Below, in pieces: positions 34,250 to 43,535 of a stretch of DNA of 64,000 nt. The stretch's first letter is position 1; every line of letters begins with the position of its first letter. The stretch is from JAVJSD01 sp040219575 (GTDB lineage Bacteria; Planctomycetota; Planctomycetia; Pirellulales; Pirellulaceae), in the NCBI GenBank assembly GCA_040219575.1, contig JAVJSD010000016.1, positions 14,545 through 78,544 of the forward strand, written 5' to 3'. The notes below the pieces were generated by a model. The model worked only from the letters and a program-made list of their open reading frames with translations, had not been told where the DNA came from and did not search any database. A program made the position numbers and the translations under genes.

Positions 34250-36250
34250 CTATTTGAGCGTCAATATCACGTCGGCGGCGGGAAGGGAGTTCTTCAGCGC
34301 CACGGCCCCTTCGCTGGTCACCTTCGTGCCGTCGAGTTGCACCAGTTGCAATTGGCGGAGTCGTCGCAGGGGGAGCAGGCCGGCGTCGGTGACGTTGGTA
34401 TGGCTGAGGTAGAGAATCGCCAGGTTGCGAAGCCCGCCGAGATGCTGCAAGGCGTCGTCGGTGATCCTGGTGGCGGCCAGGTCCAGCACTTCCAGTTTTC
34501 CCAGCCGGGAAAGCGCGGCCACGCCGTCGTCGCCGACGGCCGTCTGCTCCAGCCAGATGGCGGTGAGGTTTCGCAGGTCGCGCAGCTGGAGCAGGCCGCG
34601 ATCGGTGACGGCCGTTTGGGCCAGGTTCAGATCGTCGAGCCGCGAATACTCCGCGACGGTGGCCAGGGCCGCGTCGCCGATGGCGGTCTGCCGCAGGCTG
34701 AGACGCTCGAGCGCCCTCAACGCGCCCAAGGGGCCCACGCCCTCGTCGGTCACCTTGGTGGCGGCCAGGTCGAGCCACGTCAGGTTCCGGCAGGCGGCGA
34801 GGTGCGCCACGCCGGCGTCGGTCACCCGCGTGCCGGGCAGGGCCAGCGCCGTGAGGCGCTCCGGCGGCATCAGGTAACGGGCCAGGTCGTCGTCGCCGAC
34901 GTTCGCCAGAAAGTACGGGTACTGCTCGTCGAGCTGCGGAAAGCTCTGCGCTGTCAACCGTGGCAGTGCATCCACCGCGGCCCGGCCGGCGTAGATCGCC
35001 TTCAGCAATTCGATCGCCGGGCGACGATAGCGGCCGTCCGCGCCGTCCATCAGAAAGTGCGCCAGTCCGCAGCACTCGCTGTACAAGCGGCGAATGTCGG
35101 GGTGCTGGGCGAGTTGTTCGCGCCCCAGCCGCGTCAGCTCCTCCAGCGGCATGTGGAAGCCGTCGACGATTCGGCGATGGCGGGCGTACTGCAAGCGTCG
35201 CGCGTCGAAACCCCCGACGGTGCAGTAGCCGTCGTACGGCTGCAGCGACTCCAGGTACATGGCGACGCCCTCCACCAGCCAGACATTACCGTCGTCGGCC
35301 ACCTTGTCGATCGCCCGACCCGTCTCCTGGAACAACTGGTGTGTGATTTCGTGGTACCAGGTGCCGTAGGCCTCTTCGTCGCCGGCGTAAAAGAAGCTGC
35401 GACGCCGCGCGTCGGCGTAGTAGCCCTCAGTCTGCGCGGCCCCGCTGGCGCCGAGCGCCGTGAGCCGCACGACGTACTCCTGCCGCTCGCGGAACACCAC
35501 CACACGGTAGCGGTGATCGCTGTCGAGCACCGGCGCGGTCTCCGCCACGAAACTGAGTTTGCCGCGGGCCTCGTCGATCCAGTACTCGTAAAAGAGCTGC
35601 CGCCAGACGGCGTACAGCATCTCCATTCGCTCGGCCATCGCTTGCGCGTCGGCGCCGCTGGTGATGTTGGTGAGAATCTCGAAGTGCGGCGACTCCACCC
35701 GCCAATAGGAACCGCCTCGCCACTCCAGCAGCGGTTCATCGCCGGCGCGGATCACGCGAATCCCCGCCGCCAGGTCGACCGGCCGGAGCATCTTCCGCGC
35801 GGCGGCATGCGCCGGGTTCTCGCGCAGCACTTCATGCAGCAGACGATACGCCTGCGCATCGTCGCCGGCGGCGTGAATCCGCCGCGCTTGCTGGAACAGG
35901 GCCTCGGCGTACTGATCGCGGACGGCCTGAAACTTCGTTCGCCATTGGGGAACCAAATTGCCTTCGATTCGACGGATCGGCCGCTCGGCGGCGATGCCCG
36001 GCACGAACAAGTATTGCCGCCGCGGATCGCGCGTGGCGATCCATGCACGCGAGCGCCGCGCCTGCGGGCTCAGATCGACGTCGGCGCGGAGACGGGTCTG
36101 CTCGTCGCAGGTTGCGGCGATGGCCTCGAACTGGGCCGCGAATTGGTCCCGCACGTCGCTGAGTTCGTCGGCGCGCAGTCGGGGCGCGAAACAACTCGCC
36201 GCCACTGCGAGAACGCCCGCCAGCAGCGAGCGAGGGACGAACCAGTTCAC
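34250..36250 (-). CDS. secreted metallopeptidase-like protein (DUF1570 type) with leucine-rich repeats
   Basis: A 666-residue exported protein. A signal peptide (SLLAGVLAVAASCFAPRLRA) covers residues 8-27, then comes a helical region. A gluzincin-like domain has HEITH at residues 300-304 and WLVEGVAMYLESL near 325, with Glu as the likely third zinc ligand. From about residue 460 to the end are at least seven leucine-rich repeats of the type LTWLDLAATKVTDEGV and LTAIWLEQTAVGDDGV. The gene is on the same strand as rpmE, ending 137 bases before it. Peptidase activity is inferred from the motif. Peptidase plus LRR in one chain is unusual. Confidence 0.8.
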   Translation of the reverse strand: MNWFVPRSLLAGVLAVAASCFAPRLRADELSDVRDQFAAQFEAIAATCDEQTRLRADVDLSPQARRSRAWIATRDPRRQYLFVPGIAAERPIRRIEGNLVPQWRTKFQAVRDQYAEALFQQARRIHAAGDDAQAYRLLHEVLRENPAHAAARKMLRPVDLAAGIRVIRAGDEPLLEWRGGSYWRVESPHFEILTNITSGADAQAMAERMEMLYAVWRQLFYEYWIDEARGKLSFVAETAPVLDSDHRYRVVVFRERQEYVVRLTALGASGAAQTEGYYADARRRSFFYAGDEEAYGTWYHEITHQLFQETGRAIDKVADDGNVWLVEGVAMYLESLQPYDGYCTVGGFDARRLQYARHRRIVDGFHMPLEELTRLGREQLAQHPDIRRLYSECCGLAHFLMDGADGRYRRPAIELLKAIYAGRAAVDALPRLTAQSFPQLDEQYPYFLANVGDDDLARYLMPPERLTALALPGTRVTDAGVAHLAACRNLTWLDLAATKVTDEGVGPLGALRALERLSLRQTAIGDAALATVAEYSRLDDLNLAQTAVTDRGLLQLRDLRNLTAIWLEQTAVGDDGVAALSRLGKLEVLDLAATRITDDALQHLGGLRNLAILYLSHTNVTDAGLLPLRRLRQLQLVQLDGTKVTSEGAVALKNSLPAADVILTLK

Positions 36251-36626
36251 GTGCCTGACGCCTTACCTGTTGGCCGGAACAACCGCAGGGCGTTCCGGCA
36301 GGGATGGATGCGGGCGGTCGTGCGCCTTCGACGGAAGAGGCCGGTGGAGGATCGCCGGAACCGCGCACGGCTTGTTCCGGCCTACGGGGTTTTTCCGGCC
36401 TACCTGTTCAAGTGTACCACCCGCTTGCGGCGGCGAAAAACGATTGGCGCAAGACGAAGTTGGCCGGAACAACCGCAGGGCGTTCCGGCAGGGGCAGGGA
36501 TATGCGGGCGGTCTTGCGCCTTCGACGGAGACCGGCCGGGGGAGGATTGCCGGAACCGCGCACGGCTTGTTCCGGCCTTCTACTCCTGTGCACCACCCGA
36601 TTGCGCCGGTGAAGAACGGCCTCGAA
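36251..36626. repeat. two family C repeats in a 376-bp gap
   Basis: Copies at 36270-36385 and 36460-36583 share GGCCGGAACAACCGCAGGGC at one end and CCGGAACCGCGCACGGCTTG at the other. A shared unit TG(T/C)ACCACCCG-TTGCG follows each, so the whole block is a direct duplication of about 190 bp with drift. No gene is supported in the gap. Confidence 0.88.
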
Positions 36627-37622
36627 TTACTCTTCGAAGGCGGCGTCGAAGGCGCGGCCGCTGGGCGAAAAGTCCATCTTCTTGGTGAAGGCGGCGGCCT
36701 CGGCGGCGCCGAAGTCGCGGTCCATGCCGGAATCCTCCCACTCGATCGACAGCGGCCCGTCGTAGCCGATCACGTTCAGAGCCCGGATGATCTCCTCGAA
36801 ATTCACGCCGCCGCGGCCCGGACTGCGAAAGTCCCAACCACGCCGGGGATCGCCGAAGTTGAGGTGACTGGCCAGGATGCCGGTCTTGCCGTTGAGCGTG
36901 GTGATGGCGTCTTTAATGTGCACGTGATAGATGCGGTCGGGGAAAGCCCGGATGAACTCCACCGGATCGACGCCCTGCCAGTGCAGATGGCTGGGATCGA
37001 AGTTGAAGCCGAACTCCTCGCGATGGTCGAGCGCCTCGAGGGCCCGCTCGGCGGTGTAGATGTCGAAGGCGATTTCCGTGGGATGCACCTCCAGGGCGAA
37101 CTTCACGCCGCACTCGCCGAACACGTCGAGAATCGGATTGAACCGTTCGGCCAACAGATCGAAGCCGGCGTCGATCATCTTCGGCGGCACCGGCGGGAAC
37201 GAGTAGTTCAGGTGCCAGATGCTCGAACCGGTAAATCCGTTGACCACTCCCACGCCGAATTTCTGGGCGGCCCGGGCGGTATTCTTCATCTCCTCGATGG
37301 CCCGCTGATTGACGCCCTGGGGCTTGCCGTCGCCCCACACGTAGTCCGGCACGATGACCTTGTGGCGCTCGTCGATGATGTCCAGCACGGCCTGGCCGAC
37401 CAGGTGGGCGCTGATGGCATGGCATTGCAGGTCGTGCTGTTCGAGCAATTCCCGCTTCTTGGCGCAGTACGAATCGTCGGCCAGGGCCTTGTCGACCTCG
37501 AAGTGATCTCCCCAACAGGCCAGCTCGATGCCGTCGTAGCCGAACTCCTTCGTCTTGCGAGCCATTTCCTCGCAAGCGAGATCGGCCCACTGGCCGGTGA
37601 AAAGCGTCACGGGTCGCGCCAT
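36627..37622 (-). CDS. sugar phosphate isomerase/epimerase family TIM barrel
   Basis: A 331-residue protein of the AP-endonuclease-2-like TIM-barrel family. Typical segments are FGYDGIELACWGDHFE near residue 27, CHAISAHLVGQAV near 67, KFALEVHPTEIAFD near 175 with a metal-binding Glu, GFNFDPSHLHWQG near 205, and YHVHIKDAITTLNGK near 237. These enzymes isomerise sugars or inositol derivatives in the cytoplasm; the exact substrate is not evident. It has no clear operon partner. Confidence 0.88.
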   Translation of the reverse strand: MARPVTLFTGQWADLACEEMARKTKEFGYDGIELACWGDHFEVDKALADDSYCAKKRELLEQHDLQCHAISAHLVGQAVLDIIDERHKVIVPDYVWGDGKPQGVNQRAIEEMKNTARAAQKFGVGVVNGFTGSSIWHLNYSFPPVPPKMIDAGFDLLAERFNPILDVFGECGVKFALEVHPTEIAFDIYTAERALEALDHREEFGFNFDPSHLHWQGVDPVEFIRAFPDRIYHVHIKDAITTLNGKTGILASHLNFGDPRRGWDFRSPGRGGVNFEEIIRALNVIGYDGPLSIEWEDSGMDRDFGAAEAAAFTKKMDFSPSGRAFDAAFEE

Positions 37623-37960
37623 GGTGTACTCCTTGAGAGGTTCGCCGCCTGGTTACGAGCAGCGGCTATTTTGCCGGGAGACGGGGGCTTCTGCAACCGC
37701 CGGAGTCGGCCGCCCGGGGGGAGCGGGAGGACGGAGGCGGAGCGACATTTCGTCGGGTTTCTCCGAGCAAAGTGCTATAATCGCCTAGGCAAGGCCCTGT
37801 GGTACGACGGACGTCGCTGCTTTGGCCATACAAGCACGACGCGCAAGCGAGTGTGTTCGACCGTAAATCGCTCACTCGCTTGCGCTTCGTGCTTGTACAC
37901 GCCAAAATGGCGCTGCCCGAATCGTGATGCGTTCTGAAATGTTGTTAAGGGGAAGAGATC
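37623..37960. repeat. 338-bp divergent gap with family H inverted repeat
   Basis: Arms 37829-37853 and 37873-37897 (TACAAGCACGACGCGCAAGC side) are 25 bp with one mismatch and a 19-bp loop. A decayed family B half (GTACGACGGACGTCG) lies at 37803. AAGGGGAAGAG before 37961 is a likely Shine-Dalgarno for the next gene. Confidence 0.85.
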
Positions 37961-39019
37961 ATGCGATGTGAGCCTGTTCGACCGGCGCTGCAGACTTCGA
38001 TCGCCGCCTGGTGCGTGGGTGTGGCCTTGCTCATTGCGACCGCCGCCGCGCGGGCCGAACCGCGGGTCTACCTGGAGATCGTCACCACGCCTACGTTCCC
38101 GATCGAAGGGAGCCAGGAACTGGCGCGCAAGCTGGGCGAGGCGGGGGCCGACAACCTGCGGATTCGCCAGGCCAAGGAGGATGTGCGTCCCTCGATCGAA
38201 AAGGAAGGCACCGACGCATCGCCCATTTACTTCGTGACCGGCGTCGTCGATTCCAGCATGCGGCTGCACCTGCCGGGCGCCACGCTCAACGCCCGCAGCC
38301 CGTCGTCGGTGCGCGGCTGGATCGAGCAGATCAAGGCGGGCGGCGCCGACGGTCCGAGCGCCGGTCCGGGGGCGTTCGGTCTGTCCGGGGCCGAATTGCT
38401 CGCCGTGCACGAGAAACTCGCGACGGCGGTCGGATTCTCGACCAAGGACCGCGACGCGAGCGACACGGCGGGCGCGATCGTCCGCAGCTTGCCGCTCAAG
38501 GTGCTGGTGGATGACAGCGCCCGCGCGGCGCTGGCCGGCGACGAGACCGTTATCGAAGAGATGCAACTGGTGAGCCGGGGCGCGGCATTGGCGGCGATCC
38601 TGCGGCCGCTCGGGCTGGTGTTCGTGCCGCAGAAGTCGCGCACCGGCGAGGTGACGCTGGTGATCGCCGATTCGCGCAAGGTCGAGCAATCGTGGCCGGT
38701 CGGCTGGCCCTCGGAGAAGGCGGAGCGCGACACGCTCCCCGCGCTGTTCGAGTTTCAGCCGGTGAATGTGAACAACGTGCCGTTGTCGGAAGCGGTGACG
38801 GCGCTCGAAGGCCTGCTGAAGACGCCGTTCTTTTACGACCACAATTCGTTGGCCCGGCACGGCATCGAGCCGACCGAAGTGAAGGTCTCCCACCCGGAAG
38901 GCCGCACCTACTTCAAGAAGGTGATCGACCGCTTGCTGTCCCAGGCCAAAATGAAGGCGGAGCTGCGCGTCGACGAGGCCGGTCATCCGTTGTTCTGGCT
39001 GACCACCATCCGCCCCTGA
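37961..39019 (+). CDS. secreted protein of unknown function with secretin/TonB short-domain-like end
   Basis: A 352-residue exported protein with a signal peptide (QTSIAAWCVGVALLIATAAARA, cleaved near residue 32). Residues 35-130 resemble an ExbD-like or beta-alpha-beta segment (VYLEIVTTPTFPIEGSQELA). The C-terminal 100 residues (FEFQPVNVNNVPLSEAVTAL…RLLSQAKMKAELRVDEAG) have the layout of STN-type domains: a short helix after a beta strand, found in secretins and TonB receptors. This is a weak resemblance. Upstream AAGGGGAAGAG supports the start. Confidence 0.65.
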   Translation: MRCEPVRPALQTSIAAWCVGVALLIATAAARAEPRVYLEIVTTPTFPIEGSQELARKLGEAGADNLRIRQAKEDVRPSIEKEGTDASPIYFVTGVVDSSMRLHLPGATLNARSPSSVRGWIEQIKAGGADGPSAGPGAFGLSGAELLAVHEKLATAVGFSTKDRDASDTAGAIVRSLPLKVLVDDSARAALAGDETVIEEMQLVSRGAALAAILRPLGLVFVPQKSRTGEVTLVIADSRKVEQSWPVGWPSEKAERDTLPALFEFQPVNVNNVPLSEAVTALEGLLKTPFFYDHNSLARHGIEPTEVKVSHPEGRTYFKKVIDRLLSQAKMKAELRVDEAGHPLFWLTTIRP

Positions 39020-39603
39020 GCCGCCGCGGAAGTCGGGCGACCTTCCGAATCGCGTGCCATGCCCTCACCGCGGAGCGGGGTGAGCATGCCGTCCATGCGA
39101 CCTTCCGAACCGGGTGCCATGCTCTCACCGCGAAGCGGGGTGAGCATGCCGACTTGAGACAACCAGCCAGCATGCTCACTCGCCTTCGGCGTGAGAGCAT
39201 GGCACCCATGCGCGCGATGCTGGCAGCATCGGCTACGTTTTGGCCGTGGCGGACGCTGCCAGCGTCCCAGCCGCCGGAACAACCGTTGGGCGGTTCCGGC
39301 GGACGCGTCGCTGGGTTATGCGCCTCGAACTCGCGGTTCCGTTTGCACGGCGTTTGAGAATGGCCGGAACGTCGCCAAGCTCGTTCCGGCCGGCGGCGAT
39401 GCTGGCAGCATCGGCTACGGAGCGCCCCCAATTTCTGCTGGCGATCGGTCCCCAGGCGCGGTATAGTGCGCGCTGGTTCGCGATTGTCGAATCGCCGTCA
39501 AACGGGCCGTTCTGGCCGAGGGATTTCGTGGGCGGCGGAGTGAACGCTTGGGTATGCATGCGCCTTGCTGCGCGGGGCTGTGAAGAAGGGGGAGTCACCG
39601 GTC
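39020..39603. repeat. 584-bp gap packed with repeats of families A, C, D and E
   Basis: Family E units (CTCACCGC-GAGCGGGGTGAGCATG) lie at 39054-39092 and 39113-39150, with an inverted one at 39169-39207. Family D halves are at 39216-39237, 39251-39267 and 39398-39419. Family C ends (CCGCCGGAACAACCG; CTCGTTCCGGCCGG) are at about 39272-39302 and 39360-39393. A decayed family A arm is near 39027. No gene is supported. Confidence 0.85.
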
Positions 39604-42600
39604 ATGAGCAGAGCGCCGATCACCTGCCTGCAGTGCGGCAATTCCATCGCGGGGGTCAATCCTCGCTATCAGGCGGCCGCCGTCGTCTGCCCCTATTGCG
39701 GCAATCAGATCGCCCTGCAGCGCTCCAGCGGCGGTCGCGTCGACCTGGGCATGCTGGTCATGGGGGGCGCGGCGCTCATGTTGCTGGGCGCCGTGGGCTG
39801 CGTGCTCGGACTGTGGTTTCTGATCGCTTCGTTCAACAGCGGACCCACTCCGCCCGCGCTGCCGGAGCCAACAATCTATGCGGAATCGACGGAGTCGCCG
39901 GCCAACGACAATCGGTTGACGTCCGATGGCGACCTGCCGCGCCGCGAAACCTCCGCGCCGTTCACGCCGACCTACCCCCGCCCCGACACGACGACGCGCA
40001 TCGAGCCGGCCTCGCAGTCCATTGGCGACACGGGGCCGCTTTCCGTGGCGCCGCTGGTGCTGGATGAATCCGCCCAGCGCTACAAATGGCGGCCAGACCA
40101 GTCGTACCGCTACCGCGTGTCGGTGACGTTCGAATCGGCGGGCCGCGCCGAGACGGTCCGCGGCGCCGTGACCTATCGCCTGGGACAGCCCGACGTCCGC
40201 GATCCCAGCTTCGCCAGGTACCTGCAGACGGGTCAAAGCAGCGGCACGGGGTTCGTCGTGCATAGCGACGGCTACCTACTGACCTGCGCCCACGTGGTGT
40301 TGGGCGCGACCGATATCCGCGTGGAGCTTAACGGCCTGTCGTACCCGGGCCAGGTGGTGGCGCTCGACAAGGAGCACGATCTGGCGGTGGTCCACATCGA
40401 TCGGCGAGACCTGCCGACGTTGCCGCTGGGGAACTCCGATTTCGTGCAACTGGCCGAGGACCTGCACGTGGTGGGCTACCCGCTTTCGAACGTGCTGGGC
40501 GAAAGCGTGAAGACGTCGCGCGGGCAGTTGGCGGGCGTCATCGGACAGGGCGGCGGCAAGATGTTTCAGCTCGACGCCGCCGTCAACCACGGCAACAGCG
40601 GCGGGCCGGTGATCAACAACCACGGCGAAGTGGTCGGCGTGGCGACGGCGGTGCTGGTGGGGGAAGGCGTGAACCATGTCGGTTTCGCGGTCCCTTCGGC
40701 CGAGGCCCGGCGGTTGCTGTCCTCCAAGGGGATTCCCTACGGAACAAACCGCGAGACGGAGGCCGTTCCCGCCACCGAGTTGATGCGGCGCGTGACGCCC
40801 GCGGTGGCGTTGCTGAAAGTGACGACGGGCCCCGGCGGCGTCGGCAGCGCCGAACGCCACACGCTGCTTTGCGAGGCCAAGTACGACGCGTTCAAATCGC
40901 CCACCAACTCGTTGCTGGGGCAGTTTCTGGAAGGACTCTATGCCAAGGCGCCGACGGCCTCGGCCCGTTTGCTGACCGATGAGTTCGGCGAAGTGCTGGC
41001 GTCGCACGAGACGCCCCCGCTTCCCTTTCTGCTGGGACCTCCCGAGCGGCTGATCGTGCATCCCCTGGATCCCAAGGGTCAATCGGATTGGACCACGCGC
41101 CGCCTGCTGTCGCTGTCGCGCGTGACGCCGTTGGCCGACGCCACCGAGATTCAACGCTACGCCGGCGCGCGGTTCTTCCGCGAGATTCCCAACGACGACC
41201 CGTTCTTCGGTCAGGCGGAGGTCGCCGGGGCGCGGGTCAGCGTGGTGCCGCTCGCCGAACAGGCGAAGTATCGGACTCTGTCGCGCACCTCCGATCGCGA
41301 GGTGATCAATCTGCACTATGACCTGAAGTCGGTCAGCGACGACGGCATCGCGGGAGTGGCCGACCTGCACATCATCGCGACGGGGGAGATTACCTTCGAC
41401 GCCCAGCGCGGCGTTCCCTTACAGGTCGGCTACACGGCGGAGTACCGCGAGATCCGCTCGGGCCGCCCCGTGTCGGTGAGGATGACGGTCGCCTGTTCGC
41501 TCGAGGATGAATCGACGGGCGACACCGCAGCGGTCACGCCAGAGGGCGGCGCCACCGTCGGCGCGACCGTCGGCACGCCCGATGCCGCCGGCGACTACGC
41601 CCCGCCCACCGACGAGAACCAGCGCGTCACCTATTTGTTGCAGGTGCTCCGCGAGCGAAAGTCCGACGAGCAGGTCAATCGGGCGCTGGTCGACCTGGGG
41701 AAGGTGGCGCCGGTCGCCGCCCGTCGCGCGGAAGTGGCGGCGCTGATCGAGCTGTATCTCACGCGCGACGACATCCTGGAGCCGGCCAGCCAATTGGGCG
41801 CCATGATCGCCATCGGGGTGTGGGGCGACAAGTCGAACACCATCCGCGTCCGCGCCGCCTGGAGCGACGAAGAAGAACAGACGGCGCTGCGGCAGGCGAT
41901 CGTCGTGGCGCTGGCGCGTTTCCGGGCGATCGACGAGCTGGTGGAACTGCTGGACGCCACGGCAGACGCCAAGCGGTCGCACTTCACACGCGACACGCTG
42001 ATCGCCCTCGGATCCGACGCGGAACCGGCGGCGATCGCCCTGGCCCGCCACAAGAACCGCGATGTCAAGATGCACGGCTTGGTGATTCTTCGCCACGTGG
42101 GAGGACAGAAGACCGCCGACGCCTGGCCGGCGATCGACGCCCAACTGCCGGGCGAGGCGGAATTCCAACAGGCGAAGCAGGCGGTGATCGACGACGTCCG
42201 GCCGCGGTTGTTGACGGGCAAGTCGCGAATCGCGCCCCGTCTGCCGCTGTTGTTCCCCTCGCAGGGCGGCGGCTCCGCCGCGTCGACGGGCTCGCTTCCG
42301 GTCGCTCCCAATCCGGGCACGGGTGGTGTGGGCTTCGCCGCTGGGGGCGCAAGCGCCACAGGCGCCGCGTCCACTCCCTCGGTTCTGGGACCTGACGAAG
42401 TCGCGCGATTCCCCAGCAACGGCAGTTCTATCGAGGCGATGATGTTTTCGCCCGACGGAGGCCGCCTGGCGGTCAGCACTTCGCGCGATGTGGTCGTGCT
42501 GCTCGATTTGACCACTCGCCGCCCGTTGGCCTCGAGTGTGAAAGAAGAAGCGATGGGCGACATCCACGCGTTGGCGTTTTCACGCGATGGAACGCGAATC

Positions 42601-43311
42601 GTGGCGGGGGGCAGCGAGGGGTTGATCAAGGTCTATCGCGTCGAGCTGGGCGGATTGCGCGAGATCAGCTCCTTCGCGGGTCACTTCGGCCGGATCACCG
42701 CCCTCGACGTGCATCCCGACGGTCGGCACGTGCTGTCGGCCGACGACGAGAAAACGCTCCGCTATTGGGAGATCGAACGCGGCCGCGAAGTCGCCAGCCT
42801 GACGGGCTTCCGCGAGAATGTGCTCGACGTGCGCATCGCTGAAGACGGCGCAGCGGCGCTGGCCACCGACGGCGCGACGCTCAAGCGCTTCGACCTGCCG
42901 ACCGGGCGCGCCGCCCAGAGCTGGCCGCTGGATAGCAGCCGCGCGCGGCAGGCGGCGTTCTCGGCGGATGGTTCACGTCTGGTGACGGCGGAGTTTCTCA
43001 AACTCCACATCTGGGACGCCGCCACCGGACGACGAACCGGCGAGATCGACGTCCGTTCGAGCCTGGCCCGCCTGGCGGTCTCGCGCGACGGCAAGTGGCT
43101 CGTCACTGCCGGCTCGGGACGCAGTTCGCTCAGCGTGTGGAATTTGGAGACGCGCGCCCGCGCGAAGACGTTTGAATTATCCGGCTTCGCCTCCTCGTCC
43201 AGCCCCGCCGCCATCGCTCCCGACAACCGCTTTGCAGCCGGCGTCGGCGAGTTCGGCCGGATGATTCAGGTTTTTCGTAGCGACGCGACGACGAATTCGG
43301 CGAACCGCTAA
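39604..43311 (+). CDS. membrane-anchored trypsin-like protease with HEAT-like and WD40 regions
   Basis: A 1235-residue fusion. Residues 8-35 are a zinc ribbon (CLQCGNSIAG…CPYCGNQ); a membrane helix lies near 50-75 (LVMGGAALMLLGAVGCVLGL). Residues 210-385 form a DegP/trypsin-like domain with catalytic His in LLTCAHVVLGATD near 230, Asp in EHDLAVVHID near 260 and Ser in NHGNSGGPVIN near 332. Residues 690-870 are helical, HEAT-like (VVALARFRAIDELVELLDA). Residues 930-1235 carry WD40 units (AMMFSPDGGRLAVSTS; ALAFSRDGTRIVAGGS; VHPDGRHVLSADDEKTLRYW). GGGGGAG precedes the ATG. It probably senses or degrades envelope proteins; the target is unknown. Confidence 0.88.
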   Translation: MSRAPITCLQCGNSIAGVNPRYQAAAVVCPYCGNQIALQRSSGGRVDLGMLVMGGAALMLLGAVGCVLGLWFLIASFNSGPTPPALPEPTIYAESTESPANDNRLTSDGDLPRRETSAPFTPTYPRPDTTTRIEPASQSIGDTGPLSVAPLVLDESAQRYKWRPDQSYRYRVSVTFESAGRAETVRGAVTYRLGQPDVRDPSFARYLQTGQSSGTGFVVHSDGYLLTCAHVVLGATDIRVELNGLSYPGQVVALDKEHDLAVVHIDRRDLPTLPLGNSDFVQLAEDLHVVGYPLSNVLGESVKTSRGQLAGVIGQGGGKMFQLDAAVNHGNSGGPVINNHGEVVGVATAVLVGEGVNHVGFAVPSAEARRLLSSKGIPYGTNRETEAVPATELMRRVTPAVALLKVTTGPGGVGSAERHTLLCEAKYDAFKSPTNSLLGQFLEGLYAKAPTASARLLTDEFGEVLASHETPPLPFLLGPPERLIVHPLDPKGQSDWTTRRLLSLSRVTPLADATEIQRYAGARFFREIPNDDPFFGQAEVAGARVSVVPLAEQAKYRTLSRTSDREVINLHYDLKSVSDDGIAGVADLHIIATGEITFDAQRGVPLQVGYTAEYREIRSGRPVSVRMTVACSLEDESTGDTAAVTPEGGATVGATVGTPDAAGDYAPPTDENQRVTYLLQVLRERKSDEQVNRALVDLGKVAPVAARRAEVAALIELYLTRDDILEPASQLGAMIAIGVWGDKSNTIRVRAAWSDEEEQTALRQAIVVALARFRAIDELVELLDATADAKRSHFTRDTLIALGSDAEPAAIALARHKNRDVKMHGLVILRHVGGQKTADAWPAIDAQLPGEAEFQQAKQAVIDDVRPRLLTGKSRIAPRLPLLFPSQGGGSAASTGSLPVAPNPGTGGVGFAAGGASATGAASTPSVLGPDEVARFPSNGSSIEAMMFSPDGGRLAVSTSRDVVVLLDLTTRRPLASSVKEEAMGDIHALAFSRDGTRIVAGGSEGLIKVYRVELGGLREISSFAGHFGRITALDVHPDGRHVLSADDEKTLRYWEIERGREVASLTGFRENVLDVRIAEDGAAALATDGATLKRFDLPTGRAAQSWPLDSSRARQAAFSADGSRLVTAEFLKLHIWDAATGRRTGEIDVRSSLARLAVSRDGKWLVTAGSGRSSLSVWNLETRARAKTFELSGFASSSSPAAIAPDNRFAAGVGEFGRMIQVFRSDATTNSANR

Positions 43312-43430
43312 TGAACGCTGATTGGCGCTAGTCGCGTCCCATGGCGGATTCCGGCCGCTTCCCTCCCAGCGCGGGAAGCCGTCGCTGATTGACTAGTTCA
43401 TTTAGCGTCGTATCAGCGTTCATGAGCGGT
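43304..43430. repeat. inverted repeat around the protease stop codon
   Basis: Arms 43304-43322 (ACCGCTAATGAACGCTGAT) and 43412-43430 match in inverse with one mismatch in 19. The TAA stop (43309-43311) lies inside the left arm. Confidence 0.85.
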
Positions 43431-43455
43431 TTTTCGCTTTCCATTTGGCAATAAA

Positions 43456-43489
43456 AACGCCCGGAATGCAGGGTGCGATTCCGGGCGTT
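43456..43489 (-). terminator. intrinsic terminator after the EF-hand gene
   Basis: A perfect 12-bp stem AACGCCCGGAAT/ATTCCGGGCGTT with a 10-nt loop. On the minus strand it is followed by TTTTTAT. On the plus strand it is followed by TGTTG, so it chiefly serves the minus-strand gene ending at 43536. Confidence 0.85.
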
Positions 43490-43535
43490 TGTTGCTTTCC
43501 GCGTTGGACGCCGCAAGGGCGCCGGTTCGCGAGCG

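Noticed and set aside
36251..36626. Coding sequence across the two family C repeats
   Set aside because: Open frames here are created by the repeats and do not look like a protein.
43456..43489. Terminator for the protease gene on the plus strand
   Set aside because: The plus-strand side has only TGTTG after the stem; the T-run is on the minus-strand side, so it is assigned to the EF-hand gene.
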